12,768 nucleotides of DNA from JAHJCL01 sp043818355 (GTDB lineage: Bacteria; Patescibacteriota; Minisyncoccia; Minisyncoccales; DG-74-3). The translations under genes were made by a program, and so were the position numbers. A model generated the notes under the pieces. The model saw only the letters and a list, made by a program, of their open reading frames with translations. It searched no databases and was not told the DNA's origin. The stretch covers positions 1 to 12,768 of the forward strand of contig JBDRFX010000033.1 in the NCBI GenBank assembly GCA_043818355.1, given 5' to 3'. Positions 5,930 to 11,545 of this stretch are shown here, one piece after another; the stretch's first letter is position 1, and each line of letters begins with the position of its first letter.

Positions 5930-6424
5930 TTAATTTCCCAGTATTTCCATATATGTGATTTTTGCTCCAAAATCGAGTGCTTCTTGTCTAGAAGGGAACC
6001 AAATATCTACATGATAGTCACTTTTTTTACTGTTCATTCTATCTTGAACTACAAAGATTTTATTTCCATAAAGTTCAGGTATTTTGACTTTAGTTCCAAA
6101 CTTTAAAAGATTATTAGCAACGATGCCATCTGCTACCATTTTTCCAGATGCTGTAATGAACGGAGTGCTGTCTGTTTCCATTACAGTACTAGAATAAGCA
6201 GTTACAATCACTTTTACAATTCTATTATTTTCATTAAATTTAGAGATGCTAGCTAATGGTAAAAGACTATTTTTTTCTATAATAGCTAAATTTTCAGTTT
6301 GTTCTTGAATGCTTTCGGGGATTGTTTTAGCTTTAGACTCTAAAACAGGAGAGACTATAAAAAACGCTCCCAAAATGATAGAGAAAGTAAGAATAGAATT
6401 TAATTTTTTAAATAAAAAATTCAT
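5930..6424 (-). CDS. secreted 3D-domain protein (double-psi beta-barrel, MltA/RlpA/YocH-like)
   Basis: 164 residues. Residues 1-33 form a signal peptide with a lysine before a hydrophobic core. Residues 34-68 are a linker. From about 69 to the end lies a 3D domain, named for three conserved aspartates, which are visible in ADGIVA, VQDRM and YHVDIW. The opening VTAYSS, the ITASG segment and the closing PSRQEALDFGAK also match. 3D domains occur in peptidoglycan-acting enzymes such as the MltA lytic transglycosylase and YocH/Rpf-type proteins, so wall remodelling outside the membrane is likely. The exact bond cleaved is not shown by the sequence. The gene is single, with its own promoter and terminator. 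Confidence 0.85.
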   Translation of the reverse strand: MNFLFKKLNSILTFSIILGAFFIVSPVLESKAKTIPESIQEQTENLAIIEKNSLLPLASISKFNENNRIVKVIVTAYSSTVMETDSTPFITASGKMVADGIVANNLLKFGTKVKIPELYGNKIFVVQDRMNSKKSDYHVDIWFPSRQEALDFGAKITYMEILGN

Positions 6425-6436
6425 AATATTTTAAAG

Positions 6437-6451
6437 CCCCTTTATCAGGGG
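6437..6451 (-). promoter_or_regulatory. hairpin at the predicted 5' end of the 3D-domain mRNA
   Basis: On the - strand a CCCCT/AGGGG stem with a 5-base loop lies at or next to the predicted start site (about 6452). It ends 12 bases before the ATG at 6424. It resembles in position the hairpin at 1995-2013. Confidence 0.45.
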
Positions 6452-6458
6452 TGTTGCT

Positions 6459-6487
6459 ATATTATCCTATTTTCTCTAAAATGTCAA
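6459..6487 (-). promoter_or_regulatory. sigma-70-type promoter for the 3D-domain gene
   Basis: On the - strand a perfect TTGACA (6487-6482), a 17-bp spacer and TAATAT (6464-6459). It begins 12 bases after the end of tRNA-Gly, so the gene can be expressed independently of the tRNA cluster. Confidence 0.8.
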
Positions 6488-6498
6488 TACTTTGAATG

Positions 6499-6570
6499 AG
6501 CGGGAGACGGGATTTGAACCCGCGACCTTCTCCTTGGCAAGGAGACGTTCTGCCACTGAACTACTCCCGC
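6499..6570 (-). tRNA. tRNA-Gly(GCC)
   Basis: Acceptor GCGGGAG pairs with CTCCCGC, discriminator U. The anticodon stem is TCTCC/GGAGA with loop TTGCCAA, anticodon GCC. The T loop TTCAAAT is normal. Last of a four-tRNA run on the - strand. No CCA is encoded. Confidence 0.95.
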
Positions 6571-6579
6571 GATTTTTTG

Positions 6580-6652
6580 TGCCGGGAAGTGGAATCGGAC
6601 CACCGACCTCTTCTTTTTCAGAGAAGCGCTACTACCACTGAGCTACCCCGGC
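6580..6652 (-). tRNA. tRNA-Phe(GAA) with altered T loop and D stem
   Basis: Acceptor GCCGGGG pairs with TCCCGGC (last pair G-T). The anticodon stem is CTTCT/AGAAG with loop CTGAAAA, anticodon GAA. The T loop is TCCGATT, so position 55 is C instead of U. The D stem reads GCTC/TAGC, with one mismatch (C13-T22). No CCA is encoded. If this is the only Phe tRNA it must work despite these changes. Confidence 0.92.
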
Positions 6653-6696
6653 ATATATTTAAATAATAAATGATTATTAATCAGTAATCAATTATG

Positions 6697-6770
6697 TGGG
6701 CATTGAGGGATTCGAACCCCCGACCTTCGCGATGTAAGCGCGACGCGCTAACCAACTGCGCCAAATGCCC
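6697..6770 (-). tRNA. tRNA-Val(UAC)
   Basis: Acceptor GGGCATT pairs with AATGCCC, discriminator A. The anticodon stem is TCGCG/CGCGA with loop CTTACAT, anticodon TAC. The T loop TTCGAAT is normal. No CCA is encoded. Confidence 0.95.
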
Positions 6771-6776
6771 AAGCTG

Positions 6777-6859
6777 TGCCCAGAGGGAGATTTGAACTCC
6801 CATGAGCTAGGCTCACTACCACCTCAAGGTAGCGCGTCTACCGGTTCCGCCATCTGGGC
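6777..6859 (-). tRNA. tRNA-Leu(GAG)
   Basis: Acceptor GCCCAGA pairs with TCTGGGC, discriminator A. The anticodon stem is CTACC/GGTAG with loop TTGAGGT, anticodon GAG. A long variable arm is present. It follows rplS by 5 bases in the same direction. No CCA is encoded. Confidence 0.95.
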
Positions 6860-6864
6860 TAAAA

Positions 6865-7302
6865 TTAATTTTTTTCTTCAAGTGTTTCAGTTGACTTCTC
6901 TGTTTCAATCTCTTCTGTTTGAACTTCTGTGGTTTTATTTACCTCTCCTTGTTCAAAATCAATTTTCTTTAATTTTGATTTCTTGCCCTTAGCTGTTCTT
7001 AGATAATAAAGCTTAGATCTTCTAGCCTTTCCTCTTCTAATAATCTTTATGTCTTCAACATTGGGAGAGTGAACGGGGAATGTTCTTTCTACTCCAACAC
7101 CGGAAACAATTTTTCTTACCTTGATTGTAGAATTAATTCCTTTTCCGTGTTTTCTAGCCAAAACAAGGCCTTCAAAAATTTGGATTCTTTGTTTGTCTTT
7201 TTCTTTTATTTTTTGAAAAACCTGAACAGTGTCTCCAGATCTAATTTCAGAGAGGCCATCTTTTAGTTGAATTTTATTAAATTGTTCTGTTTTAGTTGTC
7301 AT
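6865..7302 (-). CDS. rplS: 50S ribosomal protein L19
   Basis: 145 residues. L19 sits at the interface of the ribosomal subunits. Family signatures include SGDTVQVFQKIKE (22-34), RIQIFEGLVLARK (39-51), IRKIVSGVGVERTFPVHSP-type sequence (about 62-80) and the RRGKARRSKLYYLR block (89-102). The core ends near residue 116, the usual family length. A further 30 or so residues form a polar Glu/Thr-rich tail (EVQTEEIETEKSTETLEEKN) that I would not expect in most bacterial L19 proteins. The ATG overlaps the stop of the upstream RluA gene in an ATGA, so the two are translationally coupled. Four tRNA genes follow on the same strand. Confidence 0.95.
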   Translation of the reverse strand: MTTKTEQFNKIQLKDGLSEIRSGDTVQVFQKIKEKDKQRIQIFEGLVLARKHGKGINSTIKVRKIVSGVGVERTFPVHSPNVEDIKIIRRGKARRSKLYYLRTAKGKKSKLKKIDFEQGEVNKTTEVQTEEIETEKSTETLEEKN

Positions 7303-8003
7303 TGTAATTTTTCTAATAATTCTTTTATGTCTTTGGGTAACTCTGAATGGAACTCTTTTGTTTTACCATTAAATAGGTTAATTTTCAACTGTGAGCAGTG
7401 TAAAAATTGTCTTTGAAGTCCTGGAATTATAGTTTGATCTTTGAAAGAATATAGCTTGTCTCCTGCGATAGGGTGGCCTAAGTGAGTAAAGTGAACCCTT
7501 AGTTGATGTTTTCTACCTGTTTTGGGAGAAGCTTCAACTAGTGTAAAGTTTTTAAATCTTTCTAATACTCTATATTCTGTTTTAGAATCTCTAAGATTCT
7601 TGTTGCCAAAAGGTTCATAGGGCAAATAAATCTTTTGTTTTCTTTTATCTTTTGGAGCCCTAGCCATTAAACCCTCAATGACTCCATTGTTTTCTTCTAT
7701 TGTCCCATTGACCAGCAATATATATTTTTTTTGAACTCTTTTTTCTTTAAATTCTTTTTGGAAATATTCTAGAGCTTGGTTGTTTTTTGCTATTAAAATT
7801 ATCCCAGAGGTTTCTTTATCTAGACGATGGATCATGCCATATCTAGGAGGTTCCCCAACGTTTTTTATTTTTGGAAACTCTTTTGTAATTTGATCTATTA
7901 GGGTTTCTCCGTCATTTTCCTGTGATGGTCCTTCTGAATAGACAACAATACCAGCTTGTTTCTCTATAACTAATAAATTTTCATTTTCAAAAATTGCTTT
8001 CAT
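7299..8003 (-). CDS. RluA-family 23S rRNA/tRNA pseudouridine synthase
   Basis: 234 residues. RluA-family enzymes isomerise uridine to pseudouridine in rRNA or tRNA. The catalytic block is HRLDKETSG (59-67), with Asp62 the expected catalytic residue. GRKHQLRVHFTHLGHPIAGD (163-182) matches the second conserved block. No N-terminal S4 RNA-binding domain is present, so it is an RluA/RluC-core form; the exact target uridine cannot be told. I chose the ATG at 8003 because any longer frame would read through tRNA-Val(GAC). It ends in a 4-base ATGA overlap with rplS. Confidence 0.9.
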   Translation of the reverse strand: MKAIFENENLLVIEKQAGIVVYSEGPSQENDGETLIDQITKEFPKIKNVGEPPRYGMIHRLDKETSGIILIAKNNQALEYFQKEFKEKRVQKKYILLVNGTIEENNGVIEGLMARAPKDKRKQKIYLPYEPFGNKNLRDSKTEYRVLERFKNFTLVEASPKTGRKHQLRVHFTHLGHPIAGDKLYSFKDQTIIPGLQRQFLHCSQLKINLFNGKTKEFHSELPKDIKELLEKLQ

Positions 8004-8008
8004 GTTTT

Positions 8009-8084
8009 TGGTGGGCGATACAGGATTTGAACCTGTGACCTTTGCAATGTCAATGCAACGCGCTGCCAACTGCGCCAATCGCCC
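8009..8084 (-). tRNA. tRNA-Val(GAC), with encoded CCA
   Basis: Acceptor GGGCGAT pairs with ATCGCCC, discriminator A (8012). The anticodon stem is TTGCA/TGCAA with loop TTGACAT, anticodon GAC. It is the only tRNA here followed by CCA (8011-8009), which may be chance. The rluA-like gene starts 5 bases further on. Confidence 0.95.
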
Positions 8085-8131
8085 ATATTTTTGTGCGCGT
8101 GCGTGGAGTTGAACCACGGACCTGTTGTTTA

Positions 8132-8150
8132 AATTAGCTTTTAGCTAATT
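8132..8150 (-). repeat. perfect hairpin at the 3' edge of the insert
   Basis: Arms AATTAGCT/AGCTAATT with a 3-base loop, ending 3 bases before the anticodon stem of the split tRNA resumes. Confidence 0.7.
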
Positions 8151-8170
8151 CTTCTAATAAGGACATTCTG

Positions 8171-8209
8171 TGGACATGGATGGACTTGAACCATCGGCCT
8201 CGACTTTAT
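8171..8209 (-). pseudogene. duplicated 3' half of tRNA-Ile(UAU)
   Basis: Contains the 3' strand of the anticodon stem, variable loop, T arm, acceptor 3' strand CATGTCC and discriminator A, all identical to the intact tRNA-Ile at 8258-8331. It lacks any 5' half. The break falls in the anticodon loop. Confidence 0.8.
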
Positions 8210-8236
8210 TATTGATTAAAAATATTTTAATCAATA
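8210..8236 (-). repeat. perfect 12-bp hairpin between the duplicated units
   Basis: Arms TATTGATTAAAA and its complement (8210-8221 and 8225-8236) with a 3-base loop. It follows the intact tRNA-Ile in the direction of transcription. No clear T-run follows, so it is not a convincing terminator. Confidence 0.7.
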
Positions 8237-8257
8237 TCTTTTAATAAGGACATTCTG

Positions 8258-8331
8258 TGGACATGGATGGACTTGAACCATCGGCCTCGACTTTATAAGA
8301 GTCGCGCTCTAACCAACTGAGCTACATGTCC
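8258..8331 (-). tRNA. tRNA-Ile(UAU)
   Basis: Acceptor GGACATG pairs with CATGTCC, discriminator A. D arm GCTC/GAGC, anticodon stem CGACT/AGTCG, loop CTTATAA, anticodon TAT, T arm GATGG-TTCAAGT-CCATC. All stems are perfect. It would read AUA directly, whereas most bacteria read AUA with a lysidine-modified CAU tRNA made by TilS. It lies entirely inside the insert of the split tRNA. No CCA is encoded (ACAG follows). Confidence 0.92.
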
Positions 8332-8419
8332 TTATTAGAAGATAAGACAACTGCTCTAACCACACTGAGCTACACGCGCTTAACTCTGCCTTATAAATAT
8401 TAACAAGTTATGCGTTTAT

Positions 8420-10315
8420 TTAAACCTGTTTGATACTTACCTTAATAGATTTTTTTGATTTTGTCGAGGCATCAATTTTATTCTGTGTTTTGATTTCTTT
8501 CTTGCCAATTATTTGTTCAAATTCTTTTCTTTCTATTGTTTCTTTCTCAATTAAAATTCGGGCTATCTTATTCAAAAGATCCTTTTTCTCTTTTAACAAC
8601 TCTTCAGCTCTTTTTTGTCCTTTTTTAATTATTTTTGCAACCTCTTCATCAATTTGAGCAGCTATTTTTTCTGAATAAGTTCTTTGTTCGGAAATTTCTT
8701 TTCCTAGAAACACCAATTCCTCTCTTTTCCCAAAAGCTATTGGTCCCAGAGAAGACATTCCATATTGCATAACTAATCTTCTAGCTAATTCAGTTGCTCT
8801 TTCTAAATCATTAGAAGCTCCAGTAGTAATTTCTCCGAAGATTATTTTTTCAGAAGAATATCCAGCCAATAAAACAGTAATTTCATTTTCAAAGTCAGTC
8901 TGAGTCTTCAGGTTTTTTTCTTCTGAAGGAACCTTTAGAGTATATCCTGCAGCCATTCCTCTGGCCACGATAGAAACCTTTCTAACTGGTTCTGGCAAGT
9001 GAACAAAAGAAGACACAAGAGCATGTCCTGCCTCATGGAAGGCTGTAATTTCCTTTTCTTTTTTGGATAAAATATGACTTTTTCTTTCTGGACCCAAAAG
9101 AACCTTTTCAATAGAAATTAAAAGATCATTCTGGAAAACTTGGGTTTGGTTTTTTCTTGCAGCTAATAGAGTTGCCTCATTCATTGTATTGGCTAAGTCT
9201 GCTCCAGAAAAGCCAGGAGTTCTTTCTGCAATTTCTCTTAATTTTACATCATCAGCCAATGGTTTATCGCTCCCATGAATTCCAAGTATTTTTTCTCTGT
9301 CTTTAATGTCTGGCAAGTCTAGTACTATTTTTCTATCAAATCTTCCCGGTCTCAATAAGGCTGAATCAAGAACATCTGGTCTATTTGTGGCAGCAATAAC
9401 TATTCTGGTATCATTTACCTCAAAACCATCCATTTCAACTAAGATTTGATTTAGGGTTTGTTCTCTTTCGTCATGTCCTCCACCAATTCCAGCTCCTCTT
9501 GCTCTACCAACAGCGTCTAATTCATCAATAAATATAATAGAAGTACCAACTTTTTTTGCTGTTGAGAATAAGTCTCTAGCACGGGAAGCCCCAACCCCGA
9601 CAAAAAGTTCTACAAATTCAGATCCTGAGATAGAGAAAAAGGGAACATTGCTTTCTCCAGCCACCGCTCTAGCTAATAGGGTTTTTCCTACTCCGCTTGG
9701 ACCCACTAATAACACTCCCCTTGGTATACGAGCTCCCATTTTTAGATATTTTTTAGGATTTTTAAGAAAATCAACAATTTCTTCTAATTCTTCTTTAGCT
9801 TCTTTGGCTCCAGCAACATCCTTGAATGTTATTTTTTTTTGAGGATTGTCTGATGCTCCAAAAAGTCTAGCTTTAGCTTTAGTAAAATCAAAGGTTTGCA
9901 TGGCACCTGCCTTAGATTGTTTAAAGATCATCCAGATGAATAGGCCAAAGAATAACATGGGAAGTAAATTTAAAACTATAGGCCAAAACCAATCAGATTC
10001 TTCATTTGTTCCCTTATTCTCAATTTTTATATTAACTAATCTTTCTTTTTCTGTTCCATAATTAACAAGAGATTGAGATAAAGAGGCTTCTGGTTCTTTT
10101 TTAGAAAAAGCTGTATCGTCATTTTGATAAACAATAAGCAAATCGTCTCCTGAAACAAGAATTTCTTTAACTTCTTCGTTATTAATTTTTTGGACTAATT
10201 CTGAAAAAGAAATTAATTTTTGACTCTCAAGGGGTAGCTCAAAAACGCTAAAAACACTTGATACAACTAAAAGTATTAAGCTAATGAGCAAGAAGTTTTT
10301 TATTAGGTTTTTCAT
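8420..10315 (-). CDS. ftsH: ATP-dependent membrane zinc protease FtsH
   Basis: 631 residues. FtsH is a membrane-anchored hexameric AAA+ protease that removes damaged membrane proteins and some soluble regulators. Two transmembrane spans (about 7-25 and 110-131) flank an extracytoplasmic domain. The AAA module has Walker A GPSGVGKT (205-212; the family norm is GPPGTGKT), the pore loop FVGVG (238-242), Walker B IIFIDE (260-265) and the second region of homology ATNRPDVLDSALLRPGRFDR (309-328). The zinc site is HEAGH (427-431), with a third ligand Asp503 in GASNDLERAT. The C-terminal tail is Lys-rich. Length and motif order are complete. The ATG overlaps the S1 stop by 4 bases (ATGA). The split tRNA begins 40 bases after its stop on the same strand. 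Confidence 0.97.
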   Translation of the reverse strand: MKNLIKNFLLISLILLVVSSVFSVFELPLESQKLISFSELVQKINNEEVKEILVSGDDLLIVYQNDDTAFSKKEPEASLSQSLVNYGTEKERLVNIKIENKGTNEESDWFWPIVLNLLPMLFFGLFIWMIFKQSKAGAMQTFDFTKAKARLFGASDNPQKKITFKDVAGAKEAKEELEEIVDFLKNPKKYLKMGARIPRGVLLVGPSGVGKTLLARAVAGESNVPFFSISGSEFVELFVGVGASRARDLFSTAKKVGTSIIFIDELDAVGRARGAGIGGGHDEREQTLNQILVEMDGFEVNDTRIVIAATNRPDVLDSALLRPGRFDRKIVLDLPDIKDREKILGIHGSDKPLADDVKLREIAERTPGFSGADLANTMNEATLLAARKNQTQVFQNDLLISIEKVLLGPERKSHILSKKEKEITAFHEAGHALVSSFVHLPEPVRKVSIVARGMAAGYTLKVPSEEKNLKTQTDFENEITVLLAGYSSEKIIFGEITTGASNDLERATELARRLVMQYGMSSLGPIAFGKREELVFLGKEISEQRTYSEKIAAQIDEEVAKIIKKGQKRAEELLKEKKDLLNKIARILIEKETIERKEFEQIIGKKEIKTQNKIDASTKSKKSIKVSIKQV

Positions 10316-11367
10316 TCTTCTAAAGAAAGAGTTATCTTATGCTCTTTGGGCTCAATTGATAAAATTTTGAAATTATATTCTTTATTAATTTCAATTTTTT
10401 CTTTCATTTTATCTTGATTGCCAAATTCTGAAATATGAATAAGGCCTTGAATTTTATCTTGTATTTGTATGAAAGCGCCAAAAGGATTAAATTTGACTAC
10501 TGTTCCTTTTATTTTACCACCTTTTTCGTATTCTTTCTCAACACCGTCCCAAGGATCTTTTTTTAAAGATTTAAGGGATAAAAATACCTTATTATTAGAG
10601 ATTTCAATGATTTTGGCTTCAATTTTTTCGCCCACCTTTACTATATCAGACGGATTTTCAACAATAGCCCAATCAAGTTCAGAAATATGGATAAGACCTT
10701 CAAGTGTTTGTTCTTCTCCGAAACTTACGAAAACACCAAAATCAGTTGTGCCAGTGACGGTTGCTTTCACAACCTGGTCAACATTATAACCAGTAAGAGC
10801 CTCTTCAATCTTTTTTGACTCATTGGCTTTTTCAGAAAGAATAAGTTTTTCGTCTCTTTGTGATAAATCAAAGATTTTAACGCTCATTTCTTGTCCAATA
10901 AATTTTTGTAAGGCAACTAGAATTTTATTAGAATCAGCCCCTTCCACTCTTGGGTAATTTTCATTTCCCAATTGGGAAACAGGTAAAAAGGCTTGTATTC
11001 CTCCCATTTGGGCGAGCAATCCACCTCTATTGGCACCAGTTATTTTGACAGTAATCAATTCTTGAGTTTCTTTTTTCTTTTTTAAGTCTTCCCAAGCCAT
11101 TTCTTGTGAAGCAGAGCTTATGGAAAGATCAATATAGCCGTCCTCGTTATCAAAATCAATTATTTTGGCCGAAATAACGTCACCTTTATTCATTTTTCTT
11201 AAAACTTCTTTGGCATTATAGAATTCTCTGCCATAAATTATTCCAGTTCCAAAAGGACTAATATCTAAAAAAAGACTGGACCTTTCTGTTCCTACAATTT
11301 CACCCTGAACAATTTGTCCAACTCTCAAAGGTTTTATGTCGTTATTATTTTCTATTATGTTTTTCAT
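10312..11367 (-). CDS. rpsA: ribosomal protein S1 homologue, four S1 domains
   Basis: 351 residues. S1 binds mRNA and helps load it on the 30S subunit. Four S1 OB-fold repeats are seen at about 17-85, 103-180, 194-268 and 283-351. Repeats 3 and 4 are the most typical, with TTDFGVFVSF...LEGLIHISEL and FNPFGAFIQI...IQGLIHISEF. Enterobacterial S1 has six repeats; four-repeat forms are known in other bacteria. A general S1-domain RNA-binding protein is the alternative, but the layout with degenerate repeats 1-2 and strong 3-4 fits S1. The absence of Shine-Dalgarno sequences in this window makes a working S1 especially relevant. It overlaps ftsH by ATGA. No strong promoter is visible upstream. Confidence 0.85.
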   Translation of the reverse strand: MKNIIENNNDIKPLRVGQIVQGEIVGTERSSLFLDISPFGTGIIYGREFYNAKEVLRKMNKGDVISAKIIDFDNEDGYIDLSISSASQEMAWEDLKKKKETQELITVKITGANRGGLLAQMGGIQAFLPVSQLGNENYPRVEGADSNKILVALQKFIGQEMSVKIFDLSQRDEKLILSEKANESKKIEEALTGYNVDQVVKATVTGTTDFGVFVSFGEEQTLEGLIHISELDWAIVENPSDIVKVGEKIEAKIIEISNNKVFLSLKSLKKDPWDGVEKEYEKGGKIKGTVVKFNPFGAFIQIQDKIQGLIHISEFGNQDKMKEKIEINKEYNFKILSIEPKEHKITLSLEE

Positions 11368-11465
11368 ACTTTACAGCTTACAACATTTCTTCTGTTTTTT
11401 CAACTCTAGAGAGGGTTTGCGGAAAAATTTAAGCAAATATATGTTTTTTTGCACAGTTCCAGGGG

Positions 11466-11494
11466 TTGAAAGACGGCGCTTTCTGTAGTAGAAT
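11466..11494 (+). promoter_or_regulatory. sigma-70-type promoter for the MBL-fold/gyrA unit
   Basis: TTGAAA (11466-11471), a 17-bp spacer and TAGAAT (11489-11494). Transcription would start near 11501, about 45 bases before the ATG at 11546. A small dyad (GAAAG/CTTTC, 11468-11483) overlaps the -35 and spacer. The rest of the divergent region 11368-11465 shows nothing I can support. Confidence 0.7.
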
Positions 11495-11545
11495 TAGAAT
11501 AATTAATAGTTTTTAGAATAATTATTTTATAGATATATTGTTTTT

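Larger units (their letters stand above)
8155..8296. repeat. perfect 55-bp direct repeat with 87-bp period
   Basis: 8155-8209 and 8242-8296 are identical at 55 of 55 bases. The unit covers the 3' half of tRNA-Ile from its anticodon loop to the acceptor end plus 16 bases beyond. The 32 bases between are mostly a perfect hairpin. Identity this exact means recent duplication or an assembly artefact. Confidence 0.9.
8131..8341 (-). other. 211-base insert in the split tRNA
   Basis: On the - strand the insert begins exactly with one arm of a 16-bp inverted repeat. It then holds a full tRNA-Ile(UAU), a spacer, a perfect 12-bp hairpin, a 3' half-tRNA, the other arm of the inverted repeat and a perfect 8-bp hairpin, then one T. 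No open frame for a homing endonuclease or transposase fits. The last base is not G, and I see no group I core, so it is not an ordinary group I intron. It could be a small mobile palindromic element, a recombination scar or an unknown type of intron. Confidence 0.6.
8151..8341. repeat. 16-bp inverted repeat pair enclosing tRNA-Ile and its half copy
   Basis: CTTCTAATAAGGACAT at 8151-8166 is the exact reverse complement of 8326-8341. Six bases of the right arm (8326-8331) are also the acceptor 5' strand of tRNA-Ile, so in RNA the long stem and the tRNA fold exclude each other. Confidence 0.85.
8094..8379 (-). tRNA. split tRNA interrupted in the anticodon loop (identity Lys-UUU or Ile-UAU)
   Basis: The 5' half (8379-8342) has acceptor GCGCGTG, D arm GCTC/GAGC with G18-G19, and anticodon stem GTTGT. 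The 3' half (8130-8094) has ACAAC, T arm CGTGG-TTCAACT-CCACG, acceptor CACGCGC and discriminator A. All four stems pair perfectly across about 211 intervening bases. Joining the halves as a 7-base loop gives CTTATAA (anticodon UAU) or, if the junction lies two or three bases earlier, CTTTTAA (UUU, Lys). The Lys reading gives the commonest Lys loop, but the sequence alone does not settle it. The intact stems argue against a decaying pseudogene. Whether and how it is spliced is unknown. Confidence 0.75.

Noticed and set aside
6765..6992. Open frame on the + strand over tRNA-Leu and rplS
   Set aside because: Antisense to a clear tRNA and to L19; composition is that of a shadow frame.
8004..8117. 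Longer N-terminus for the RluA-family gene starting at 8117
   Set aside because: The extra 38 codons are tRNA-Val(GAC) and part of the split tRNA 3' half read as protein; the family homology starts at the ATG at 8003.
8155..8296. CRISPR-like repeats
   Set aside because: Only two units; the repeat is tRNA sequence and the spacer is a perfect hairpin.
8131..8341. Group I intron in the split tRNA
   Set aside because: The 3' boundary does not end in G, no P3-P8 core or G-binding site is visible, and the space is taken by a tRNA and its duplicate.
11375..11403. Promoter for rpsA-ftsH on the - strand (TTGAAA, 17 bp, TAAGCT)
   Set aside because: The -35 is good but the -10 matches only three of six consensus bases, and the start site would fall on the ATG; too weak to annotate.
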